From: Streptomyces sp. NRRL B-24085
Lineage (GTDB): Bacteria > Actinomycetota > Actinomycetes > Streptomycetales > Streptomycetaceae
Length of the DNA: 34,130 nt
Assembly: GCF_001282115.1 (NCBI RefSeq)
Contig: NZ_LJBR01000297.1
Location: 1 to 34,130, forward strand
Direction: 5' to 3'
Part shown: piece after piece, positions 17,020-23,590 of the stretch
Layout: every line of letters starts with the position of its first letter
How positions within the stretch are numbered: the stretch's first letter is position 1
Position numbers and translations under genes: made by a program
The notes under the pieces: model-generated
Seen by the model: the letters and a program-made list of their open reading frames with translations, nothing else
Databases searched by the model: none
Told to the model about the DNA's origin: nothing

Positions 17020-17904
17020 TCAGGCCTTCTCGTCGAAGCTCGCGAAATAGGCGGCGGCCATGTCCTCGTCGCCGTGCCCCTGGGCGGCGGCCCGCTCGAA
17101 GCGCTCGGCACTGGCTTCGGCCACGTCCAGGCGGACTCCGCTCCGCTCGCCGGCCTCCACGATGAGCCGCGCGTCCTTGGCGGCGGTGGACACCGCGAAC
17201 TGGGCCGGGGACAACCGGTCGTCGAGGACCAGGCCCGCCTTGGCCCGCAGGTAGCCCATGTCGAGGGGCCCGCCGTCGATGGCGTCGAAGAAGCCCTGCG
17301 GGTCCACGCCGAGGGCCTTCGCGAGGGCCAGGGCCTCGCCGGCCGCGTTGGTCACCGCGAGCACCCAGCTGTTGGCGACCAGCTTGAGCCGGGTCGCGCC
17401 GGCCTCGGCGCCGTCCTCGCCGGTCCACACCGTGCGGGCGCCGACCGCGTCGAACACGGGGGTGACGGCGGCGCGTCCGTCGACGGGTCCGGCCGCGAGG
17501 ACCAGGAGCTGACCGGCCTCGGCGGGCTGCCGGGTGCCCAGGACGGGCGCGTCGAAGAAGACCAGCCGGTGCTCGCGGGCGAAGGCGGCCAGGTCGCCGA
17601 TCGCCTCGATGCCGGCGGTGGTCGACTGCACCCACGCTGCGCCCGGGCGCAGCCCCTCGGCGGCCCGGCGCATGACGTCCAGGGTGGCGGGGCCGTCGTA
17701 CAGCATGGTCAGGACGACGTCGGCGTCGCGGACCGCCTCGGCGGGACTGTCGGCGATCGCGACACCGTCCGCGGCGAGCGGCCGTGCCTTGTCCGGGCTG
17801 CGGTTCCAGGCGCGGACGGTATGTCCGGCGCGGGCCAGGTTGCGGGCCATCGCCGCACCCATGATGCCGGTGCCCAGGACGCTCACGGTGAGCTTGTCGT
17901 TCAT
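17020..17904 (-). CDS. NAD(P)-dependent oxidoreductase, 3-hydroxyisobutyrate dehydrogenase (GLYR) family
   Basis: 294 aa beta-hydroxyacid dehydrogenase fold. The Rossmann motif VLGTGIMGAAMARNL (10-23) binds the dinucleotide. FFDAPVLGTRQPAEAGQLLVLAAG is the substrate loop block, and LKLVANSW holds the catalytic Lys174 with Asn178. The C-terminal helical domain closes with DEDMAAAYFASF. Members act on 3-hydroxyisobutyrate, tartronate semialdehyde, succinic semialdehyde and similar substrates; the choice cannot be made here. The ATG at 17904 has GGAG 8 nt upstream and starts 4 nt after the stop of the preceding cyclodipeptide-synthase-like ORF. Confidence 0.92.
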   Translation of the reverse strand: MNDKLTVSVLGTGIMGAAMARNLARAGHTVRAWNRSPDKARPLAADGVAIADSPAEAVRDADVVLTMLYDGPATLDVMRRAAEGLRPGAAWVQSTTAGIEAIGDLAAFAREHRLVFFDAPVLGTRQPAEAGQLLVLAAGPVDGRAAVTPVFDAVGARTVWTGEDGAEAGATRLKLVANSWVLAVTNAAGEALALAKALGVDPQGFFDAIDGGPLDMGYLRAKAGLVLDDRLSPAQFAVSTAAKDARLIVEAGERSGVRLDVAEASAERFERAAAQGHGDEDMAAAYFASFDEKA

Positions 17905-17908
17905 GACG

Positions 17909-18613
17909 TCAACTCCATACGGGGTTACGGATGTTCTGTCGGCCACCGAGCTTGCCGGAACGGTTCCTACGAGTCCGGCCCGGGGTCATGGCGCGGGGAG
18001 GGGCTCCACGGTGACGAACCGCTGGGTGCCCAGGGAAGGGCAGCTCGCGGTCCAGGTGCTCTCCCCCGTCGGTCAGTTGGTCGGCGGTCGGGGTCCGGTC
18101 GGCGGGCATCAGGGGGCGCAGGGCGCCGGTGACCCTGCGGGTGCAGGTGGCGTGGAACGCGCGCTGCCCCTGGTGTGCGCGGCTGACGCGCGCGAAGGCG
18201 GCTGGGTGGGCCGGGTTGTCGTAGAAGTCGGAGAACTTCGCGCCTCCCGGTCGGGCCGGGTCGGTCCGTGCGGTGGTCACGGCGCGGGAGATCCGGTTGG
18301 CCGTCCGGCGCACGTCGCGGTAGGCGCGGGCGTGCCGGGGCTCGTAGCCGCGGCCGGGACAGGTGCAGGCGACGGTGCCGGTGCCGGGGTGGGCGACATC
18401 GACCCGTGTGAGGTGGGCGGCGGCCCGGGGCAGCAGCGCGACGAGCTGGTTCTCGGAGACGTAGCCGTTGCCCGGGCTGACCCCGAGGAACATCCGGTGT
18501 CCGTCGTCGACCAGGCCCGCGCAGCGCTCGGAGAAGCGCATAGCGAGGAAGCCGTTGCCCCGGCGGGCCGCGGTCGGGGGTGCCGAGGCGGTCGGCATCG
18601 CCCAGTCGTGCAT
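17909..18613 (-). CDS. Degenerate tRNA-dependent cyclodipeptide synthase, C-terminus deleted or frameshifted
   Basis: 234 aa. Residues about 22-194 fit the AlbC-type cyclodipeptide synthase pattern: GHRMFLGVSPGNGYVS (catalytic Ser46, family Asn49), VDVAHP, GYEPRHARAYRDVRRTANRI, FSDFYDNPAHPAAF and TADQLTDGGEHLDRELPF. Against AlbC as I remember it, Glu190 matches Glu182, but His186 replaces the catalytic Tyr178 (CAC instead of a Tyr codon). After residue 194 similarity stops, and the segment that should carry the C-terminal Tyr-His pair is absent. Another frame immediately after this point reads QRFVTVEPLPAP and stops at 17986, resembling the family's C-terminal end. I infer a deletion of about 35 codons with frame change. 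Probably inactive. The ATG has GGGGAA upstream. Confidence 0.72.
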   Translation of the reverse strand: MHDWAMPTASAPPTAARRGNGFLAMRFSERCAGLVDDGHRMFLGVSPGNGYVSENQLVALLPRAAAHLTRVDVAHPGTGTVACTCPGRGYEPRHARAYRDVRRTANRISRAVTTARTDPARPGGAKFSDFYDNPAHPAAFARVSRAHQGQRAFHATCTRRVTGALRPLMPADRTPTADQLTDGGEHLDRELPFPGHPAVRHRGAPPRAMTPGRTRRNRSGKLGGRQNIRNPVWS

Positions 18614-18785
18614 CGGTGTTCCCCGTCTTCCGCGCAGGCAGTGCGCCGTGGTGCTCCGGTCGTCGGCATCGAGACTAGAAGCAAGCGGCGGTCCCGTCGG
18701 CCCACCGGGTGGGAAACCGCGCTGATGGCCCAGCAGGTCCCACCGGCCTGCCGGGCCCCGGCTCGCCGCGTGCCGCGTGCGGCGC

Positions 18786-20108
18786 CTAGCCGAGCGGCTT
18801 CTCCAGGACCGCCTTGCGGTGGCTGAAGGTCTCGATGGACCAGCGGCCGTGGTAGTTGCCCATGCCGCTCTCGCCGACTCCGCCGAACGGCAGGTCGGAG
18901 ACGGTGAGATGGGCGAGGGGCAGCCCGAAGCCGAGGCCGCCGGAGGAGGTCTCCTCGGCGAAGCGGTCGCGGGTCGTCTCGGAGTCGGTGAAGACGTACA
19001 GCGCGAGGGGCTTGTCCCGGTCGTTGATGAAGTCGATGGCGGCGTCCGGTCCGGGCACGGTGACGATCGGCAGGATCGGGCCGAAGATCTCCTCCCGCAT
19101 CACCGGGGAACCGGGGTCGACGTCGGCGAGGACGGTGGGCGCGATGTACTTGCCCGCACGGTCGCTCGTGCCGCCCACGACCGTGCGTCCCGAGTCGAGG
19201 AGCGCGGTGAGCCGGTCGAAGTGCCGTTCGTTGATGATGCGGCCGTACTCGCCGGAGTCGGCGGGGTCGCTGCCGTACAGCGTGTCGACGGCGTTCTTGA
19301 GCAGCGGCTCCAGGGCGGCCGCGGTCTCCGGGTCGGTGAGGACGTAGTCGGGGGCGACACAGGTCTGGCCAGCGTTGAGGAACTTGCCGCGGGCCAGGCG
19401 GTCGGCCACCACGGTGAGGTCGGCGTCGCGGTCGACGAACGCCGGGGACTTGCCGCCCAGTTCGAGGGTGACCGGGGTGAGGTGCTCGGCGGCGGCACGC
19501 AGGACGACACGGCCGACGGTGCCGTTGCCGGTGTAGAAGATGTGGTCGAAGCGCTCGGCCAGCAGGGCGGTGGTCTCCGGGATGCCGCCCTCGACGACGG
19601 CGACGGCGTCCGGGTCGAGGTGGGCGGGCAGCAGCCGGGCCAGGGCGGCGGAGGTGGCCGGGGCGAGTTCGCTGGGCTTGGCCACCACGGCGTTGCCCGC
19701 GGCGAGGGCGCCGACCACCGGGGCGAGCAGCAACTGGGCCGGGTAGTTCCAGGGGGCGATGACGAGGACCACGCCGAGCGGGTCGAACCGGGTCCAGGCG
19801 GTCGCGTCGGAGCCGAGGTGGGCCGGGACGGCGGCGGACTCGGGGCGCAGCCAGTCGGTGAGGTGGTCCAGGGTGTGGTCGATCTCGCGGATCGTGAAGT
19901 CGATCTCGGTGCGGAAGGCCTCGGTGGAGCTCTTGCCCAGGTCGGCGTGGAGGGCGGCGGCCAGCTCGGTGCCGTGCTCCGTGAGCATCTCGCGCAGTCG
20001 GCGCAACTGGGCCGTGCGCCACTCGACGGGCTTGGTGCGCCCGCTGCGGAACGTGGCACGCAGTCGGGCGACGACGTCGGCGGGCTGCTCGGGGGCGGGG
20101 TGGTTCAC
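18786..20108 (-). CDS. Aldehyde dehydrogenase family protein (class 3-like)
   Basis: 440 aa, matching short class 3-type aldehyde dehydrogenases such as fatty or coniferyl aldehyde dehydrogenases. Motifs are APWNYP with Asn121, the general base Glu216 in LELGGKSP, nucleophile Cys250 in FLNAGQTCVAPDYV, EEIFGPILPI and the late LPFGGVGESGMGNYHG, which is characteristic of class 3. I chose the GTG at 20108 (VNHPAPEQPADVV) with GAGG just upstream; the open frame continues to 20300 but through non-conserved codons. An AT-rich TTGCAATATACAT patch about 50 nt upstream is a likely promoter element. Substrate unknown. Confidence 0.93.
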   Translation of the reverse strand: MNHPAPEQPADVVARLRATFRSGRTKPVEWRTAQLRRLREMLTEHGTELAAALHADLGKSSTEAFRTEIDFTIREIDHTLDHLTDWLRPESAAVPAHLGSDATAWTRFDPLGVVLVIAPWNYPAQLLLAPVVGALAAGNAVVAKPSELAPATSAALARLLPAHLDPDAVAVVEGGIPETTALLAERFDHIFYTGNGTVGRVVLRAAAEHLTPVTLELGGKSPAFVDRDADLTVVADRLARGKFLNAGQTCVAPDYVLTDPETAAALEPLLKNAVDTLYGSDPADSGEYGRIINERHFDRLTALLDSGRTVVGGTSDRAGKYIAPTVLADVDPGSPVMREEIFGPILPIVTVPGPDAAIDFINDRDKPLALYVFTDSETTRDRFAEETSSGGLGFGLPLAHLTVSDLPFGGVGESGMGNYHGRWSIETFSHRKAVLEKPLG

Positions 20109-20158
20109 GGGTGCCTCGCTGGGGTGCGCGGGCCTTGCGGCCTGGGTCTCGACGGTCA

Positions 20159-20171
20159 GATGTATATTGCA
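20159..20171 (-). promoter_or_regulatory. AT-rich promoter-like patch before the aldehyde dehydrogenase
   Basis: On the minus strand the sequence reads TTGCAATATACAT inside GC-rich DNA, about 50 nt before the GTG start. It contains TATACA, a fair -10 box. The run could also be part of an operator for an unlinked regulator. Confidence 0.4.
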
Positions 20172-20226
20172 ACCTTTTCCCGGCCGGGCACATTCCCGGC
20201 CGCCCTCGGCACCTTCCGCGGCGAGG

Positions 20227-21390
20227 TCACAGCGAGCGGCGGCGGCGTTCGAGATAGGCGCGCTCCGCCGGGTTCCCGGTGAGCTCCGCGGCCTTCGCAT
20301 AGGCGTCCGCGGCCTCCGTGACCCGTCCGAGGCGGCGCAGCAGGTCGGCCCGGACGGCGTGCAGGACGTGGTAGCCGTCGAGGTCCAGGTCGTCCACCAG
20401 GGCGAGGGCCCGCGCGGGTCCCTCGGTCTCGGCCACGGCCACAGCGCGGTTGAGGGCCACGACGGGGCTCGGCGCCACGGTCATGAGCTGGTCGTACAGC
20501 GTGCGGACCTGCTCCCAGTCGGTGGGCGCGTCGCTGTGGACGGCCTGGACGGCGGCCTGGATCTGGTACGGCCCCGGCCGGTTCCGGCGCAGGCACCGCC
20601 GGACGAGTGACTGCCCCTCGGCGACGAGAGCGCGGTCCCAGCGGGCCGGGTCCTGCTCGGACAGCGGTACGAGTGCGCCGTCGGCGTCCGTGCGGGTGGC
20701 CCGGCGGGACTCGACGAGCAGCATCAGCGCGAGCAGACCGGTGGCCTCGGGCTCGTCCGGCATCAGCTCGGTCAGCAGCCGGCCCAGGCGTACGGCCTCG
20801 GCACACAGTTCGGGGGCGCCGCCGTAGCCCTCGTTGAAGATGAGGTAGACGACGGCGAGCACCCCGTTGAGCCGGTCGGGGAGGTCGGCGTCGCGGGGGA
20901 CGCGGTAGGGGATGCGGGCGTCGCGGATCTTGGCCTTGGCGCGGACGAGGCGCTGGGCCATCGTCGGCTCGGGGACCAGGAAGGCGCGGGCGATCTGCGC
21001 GGTGCTCAGGCCGCCGAGCAGCCGGAGGGTGAGGGCGACCCGGGCCTGGGGCGCGAGCGCGGGGTGGCAGCAGGTGAAGATCAGGCGGAGCCGTTCGTCG
21101 CGCACGGGGCCCTCCTCGGGCGGTGCGTCGGAGGCGTGCAGCAGGGCGGCCTCGGCGTGGCGGGCCGCCCGGGTGGACTCGCGGCGCAGCCGGTCGATCG
21201 CGCGGTTGCGCGCGGTGGTGATGATCCAGCCGGCCGGGCTGGGCGGCACACCGGTCTCCGGCCAGCGCCGCACGGCCGTGGTGAAGGCGTCCTGGACCGC
21301 TTCCTCGGCGAGGTCGATGTCGCCGAGGAAGCGGACGAGGACGGCGACCGCGCGACCGTACTCCTCGCGGAAGACGCCTTCGACGTCCAA
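20227..21390 (-). CDS. ECF sigma factor, ECF42 type with C-terminal TPR-like extension
   Basis: About 387 aa, twice the size of a plain ECF sigma factor. The sigma2 region reads FREEYGRAVAVLVRFLGDIDLAEEAVQDAFTTAV, followed by PAGWIITTARNRAIDRLRRE. The sigma4 region reads LTLRLLGGLSTAQIARAFLVPEPTMAQRLVRAKAKIR. The remainder is the helical extension typical of ECF42 (LNGVLAVVYLIFNEGY, PYQIQAAVQAVH, NRAVAVAETEGPARAL). This group has no anti-sigma factor and is encoded beside YCII/DGPF proteins, as here. I place the start at TTG 21390, overlapping the end of the YCII gene by 5 nt of coding context; CTG at 21399 is possible. A start at 21471 would lie well inside the YCII gene. Confidence 0.9.
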   Translation of the reverse strand: MDVEGVFREEYGRAVAVLVRFLGDIDLAEEAVQDAFTTAVRRWPETGVPPSPAGWIITTARNRAIDRLRRESTRAARHAEAALLHASDAPPEEGPVRDERLRLIFTCCHPALAPQARVALTLRLLGGLSTAQIARAFLVPEPTMAQRLVRAKAKIRDARIPYRVPRDADLPDRLNGVLAVVYLIFNEGYGGAPELCAEAVRLGRLLTELMPDEPEATGLLALMLLVESRRATRTDADGALVPLSEQDPARWDRALVAEGQSLVRRCLRRNRPGPYQIQAAVQAVHSDAPTDWEQVRTLYDQLMTVAPSPVVALNRAVAVAETEGPARALALVDDLDLDGYHVLHAVRADLLRRLGRVTEAADAYAKAAELTGNPAERAYLERRRRSL

Positions 21391-21395
21391 GTCCG

Positions 21396-21752
21396 TCAGT
21401 CCTCGGACTCGTGCTGGAAGGGGCGCACCTCGATGGGCAGGGTGGTGGCCAGCGCCGCCTTGCGCCCCCATTCCAGGGCCGCGTCCAGGTCGGGTGCCTT
21501 CACGATGCAGATGCCGCCGAGCTGTTCCTTCCCCTCGGCGTACGGCCCGTCGGTGATCAGCACGTCCCCGTCGCGGGGCCGCAGCACGGTCGAGGCGTCG
21601 GGGCTGTGCAGTCCTCCGGCGAAGACCCAGGCCCCGGCCTCGCGGAGTTCCCGGTGGAAGACGTCGAGCCGCTCGCCGATCTCGGCCATCACCTCAGGGG
21701 CGGGCAGTTCGTCCCAGCCGGGCTGCATGACGTTGAGCAGGTAGTACTGCAT
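21396..21752 (-). CDS. YCII-related (DGPF domain) protein, partner of ECF42
   Basis: 118 aa. A YCII fold with the motif DGPYAEGKEQLGGICIVKAPDLDAALEW, the block that names the DGPF family. The ferredoxin-like core starts MQYYLLNVMQPG. I chose the ATG at 21752 because AGGAGG lies 8 nt upstream; the ATG two codons earlier is too close to that site. In ECF42 modules the DGPF genes are the usual direct neighbours and are reported targets of the sigma factor; their biochemical role is not settled. Translational coupling to the sigma gene is likely from the overlap region. Confidence 0.92.
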   Translation of the reverse strand: MQYYLLNVMQPGWDELPAPEVMAEIGERLDVFHRELREAGAWVFAGGLHSPDASTVLRPRDGDVLITDGPYAEGKEQLGGICIVKAPDLDAALEWGRKAALATTLPIEVRPFQHESED

Positions 21753-21766
21753 GTCCATCTCCTCCT

Positions 21767-21839
21767 GTGAGTGTGTCTCACCTCCTACACGAACGGCACA
21801 CCCCTGGATCGACACCGCGCGCGACGGGATCGGCAGAAT
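21767..21839. promoter_or_regulatory. Divergent gap, YCII / acyl-CoA-dehydrogenase-like gene
   Basis: It holds a small inverted repeat GTGAG-TGTGT-CTCAC (21767-21781), and a CAGAAT box (21834-21839) 7 nt before the ATG at 21847. The latter suggests a leaderless mRNA for the plus-strand gene; no Shine-Dalgarno is visible there. Confidence 0.35.
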
Positions 21840-21846
21840 CCTGTCC

Positions 21847-22893
21847 ATGACCACCACCCGGCACCCATTGCTCGCCACCGCCCGTGCCCTCGCGGACGGC
21901 CTTCTCGCCCCGCACGCGGCGCGCGTCGACCAGGAGGGCGTGCCCGTGGGGCACCTCGACGCGATCCGGAGCTCGGGTCTTCTCGGGGTGAGCGCGCCGA
22001 GGGAGTACGGCGGCGCGGACGCCCCCGACGCGGTGGCACGGGAGGTCCAGGAGATCCTCGCCGGGGCGTGCTGCTCGACCTGGTTCGTGCAGACCCAGCA
22101 CCACACGCCGGTACGCATGCTCGCGCAGTCCGCAGCGCCGGTCCGGGAGCGGCTGCTCGGGCCGCTCTCGACCGGCGAGTCGCTGGCCGGGATCGCCTAC
22201 GCGCACGTCCGCGCCTTCCCCCGGGTGCCGGTGCGGGCGACGTCCGAACGGGGCGGCTGGCGGTTCGACGGCAGGGTGCCCTGGTACACGGGCTGGGGCC
22301 TGAACGACGTGATGCTGGTGGCCGGGGTGAGCGAGGCGGACGAGGTGGTGTTCGCGTTCACCGGGGCGCACGAGCAGCCGGGGCTGCGGGCGTCGGAGCC
22401 GATGCGGCTCGCGGCGCTCACCGCGGCCCGCACGGTCTCCCTGGAACTGGACGGGCTGTGGCTGCCCGGGGACGCGGTGGTGCTGCGCACCCCGCAGGAG
22501 AAGTTCGCCCTGCTGGACCGGCCCCGCAGCACCAACGCCTCCCCCGCCGTCTTCGGGGTGGCGTACGCGGCGCTCCAAGTGCTGGAGGACGCCGGGGAGT
22601 CCGGCACGGCGAGCGCTCTTCGCGAACGTCTCGACGAGGTGCGCGGGCAGGTGTACGACCTCGCCGGGCACCCCGTCCCCTACGAGCACGTCCCCGAACG
22701 ACTCGCGCTCAAGACACGGTCGTACGACCTGATGCGCGCCGCCACGACCGCGGCCGTGGTGGCCGGCGGCGGCCGGGCCATGGGGCTCGACGCCACGGCC
22801 CAACGGCTGTTCCGCGAGGGGATGTTCCTGCTGGTGCAGGGCCAGACGAACGACGTCCGCCGCGCGCATCTGGACGCCTTGGCGCAGTTCTAG
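21847..22893 (+). CDS. Acyl-CoA dehydrogenase family protein
   Basis: 348 aa flavoprotein of acyl-CoA dehydrogenase fold, somewhat shorter than beta-oxidation enzymes (about 380). N-terminal helices read ATARALADGLLAPHAARVDQEG, LDAIRSSGLLGVSAPREYGGAD. The mid beta domain has WRFDGRVPWYTGWGLNDVMLVAG, a pattern shared with actinobacterial members that act as flavin-dependent hydroxylases rather than dehydrogenases. The closing GGGRAMGLDATAQRLFREGMFLLVQGQ is family-typical. The catalytic Glu of classical dehydrogenases is not evident. Its ATG at 21847 gives the conserved start; no ribosome site is seen. It faces the ECF42 module divergently and may be a target. Confidence 0.85.
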   Translation: MTTTRHPLLATARALADGLLAPHAARVDQEGVPVGHLDAIRSSGLLGVSAPREYGGADAPDAVAREVQEILAGACCSTWFVQTQHHTPVRMLAQSAAPVRERLLGPLSTGESLAGIAYAHVRAFPRVPVRATSERGGWRFDGRVPWYTGWGLNDVMLVAGVSEADEVVFAFTGAHEQPGLRASEPMRLAALTAARTVSLELDGLWLPGDAVVLRTPQEKFALLDRPRSTNASPAVFGVAYAALQVLEDAGESGTASALRERLDEVRGQVYDLAGHPVPYEHVPERLALKTRSYDLMRAATTAAVVAGGGRAMGLDATAQRLFREGMFLLVQGQTNDVRRAHLDALAQF

Positions 22894-23000
22894 GGCAGGA
22901 GGCCGACGAGGTCGGTCGTGGGGGGTGCGCGGGCGCCCTCCTGGACGAGATGCCCGACGCCCGGGACGGCCGGGGCGACCGGATCACGGCCGGGCTCTCC
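22890..23000 (-). pseudogene. C-terminal remnant of an alpha/beta hydrolase
   Basis: On the minus strand a frame reads GEPGRDPVAPAVPGVGHLVQEGARAP and ends ...DLVGLLP-stop at 22890. PGVGHLVQEGA is the typical catalytic-His segment of haloalkane dehalogenase/epoxide hydrolase-like proteins. Upstream codons in this frame lose similarity at once, and the rest of the gene is absent. The stop overlaps the last codon of the convergent plus-strand gene. A short degenerate fragment, not a functional gene. Confidence 0.5.
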
Positions 23001-23019
23001 GCGACCGCGCCGGCGCACC

Positions 23020-23409
23020 TCACCGGAGCCGCTGCGAAAGGTCCCGGTCAAGGGTTTCGGGACGGTCCTCGGGCAGACGGGTGAACCTGTGGGCGCGCTC
23101 GACCCTGGCCACGTGCAGTGCGAAGGAGGCGTACCACCGCTCGCGTCCCCGTGCCCGGGCCAGGGTGTGCTCCGCGTGCTCCCGCCAGGCCGAGATCGAC
23201 TCCTCGTCCCTCCAGTACGACACCGTGATCCCCAGACCGTTCGCCCCGCGCGCGGAGTCGACCCCGAGAAACCCCGGCTGGTCGGCGGCCAGCTGGAACA
23301 GCCGCTCGTCGGTCTCCGCGTAGCCGTGGTCGCCGGGGGTCCGCACGGCGGTGAACACCACGGCGTAGTAGGGCGGTTCGGGCAGCGTCGCGGGCGAGGG
23401 GCGGGGCAA
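23020..23409 (-). CDS. Antibiotic biosynthesis monooxygenase (ABM) domain protein
   Basis: 129 aa ferredoxin-like ABM fold: PYYAVVFTAVRT, ERLFQLAADQPGFLGVDSARG, GITVSYWRDEESISAWREHAEH, ARGRERWYASFALHVARVERAH. The W-x-x-x-x-x-H-A-E-H pattern is usual in this family, which includes cofactor-free monooxygenases and heme-degrading relatives. The start is TTG with a strong AGGAGG 7 nt upstream. It lies 167 nt beyond SsuD on the same strand, separated by a tandem repeat, so membership in the sulfur operon is uncertain. Confidence 0.88.
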   Translation of the reverse strand: MPRPSPATLPEPPYYAVVFTAVRTPGDHGYAETDERLFQLAADQPGFLGVDSARGANGLGITVSYWRDEESISAWREHAEHTLARARGRERWYASFALHVARVERAHRFTRLPEDRPETLDRDLSQRLR

Positions 23410-23520
23410 CGGAGGTCCTCCTACGGGCTACGGGTGACACCGGCGGTCTCGTCCCGAACGATCTCGCGCGTCCGGCCCACCCCACAACCCCGCCCTTCCG
23501 GTTCGCCCCCCCGCTCGCAG

Positions 23521-23590
23521 CTCGCGAACACAGGCGGCTCCGGCCTTCGGCTCGCGAACACACGCGGCTCCGGCCTTCAGCTCGCGAACG
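23521..23590. repeat. 30-bp tandem repeat, 2.3 copies, reaching into the SsuD stop
   Basis: Copies at 23521-23550 and 23551-23580 differ at only two positions, and 23581-23590 begins a third. Each copy starts CTCGCGAACACA and contains GGCGGCTCCGGCCTTC or a one-base variant. The third partial copy lies inside the last codons of SsuD, whose stop is at 23577-23579. The array therefore forms the start of the 3' untranslated region. Read on the minus strand it would encode a REPKAGAACV-like repeat, but no start supports this. Confidence 0.85.

Noticed and set aside
18786..20300. The longer 504-residue reading of the aldehyde dehydrogenase
   Set aside because: The 64 extra N-terminal residues are Arg/Ala-rich, not family-like, and run across the AT-rich promoter patch and into the sigma-factor gene end.
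23521..23590. CRISPR array
   Set aside because: The units are directly adjacent without spacers and only 2.3 copies exist; no cas genes are in the window.
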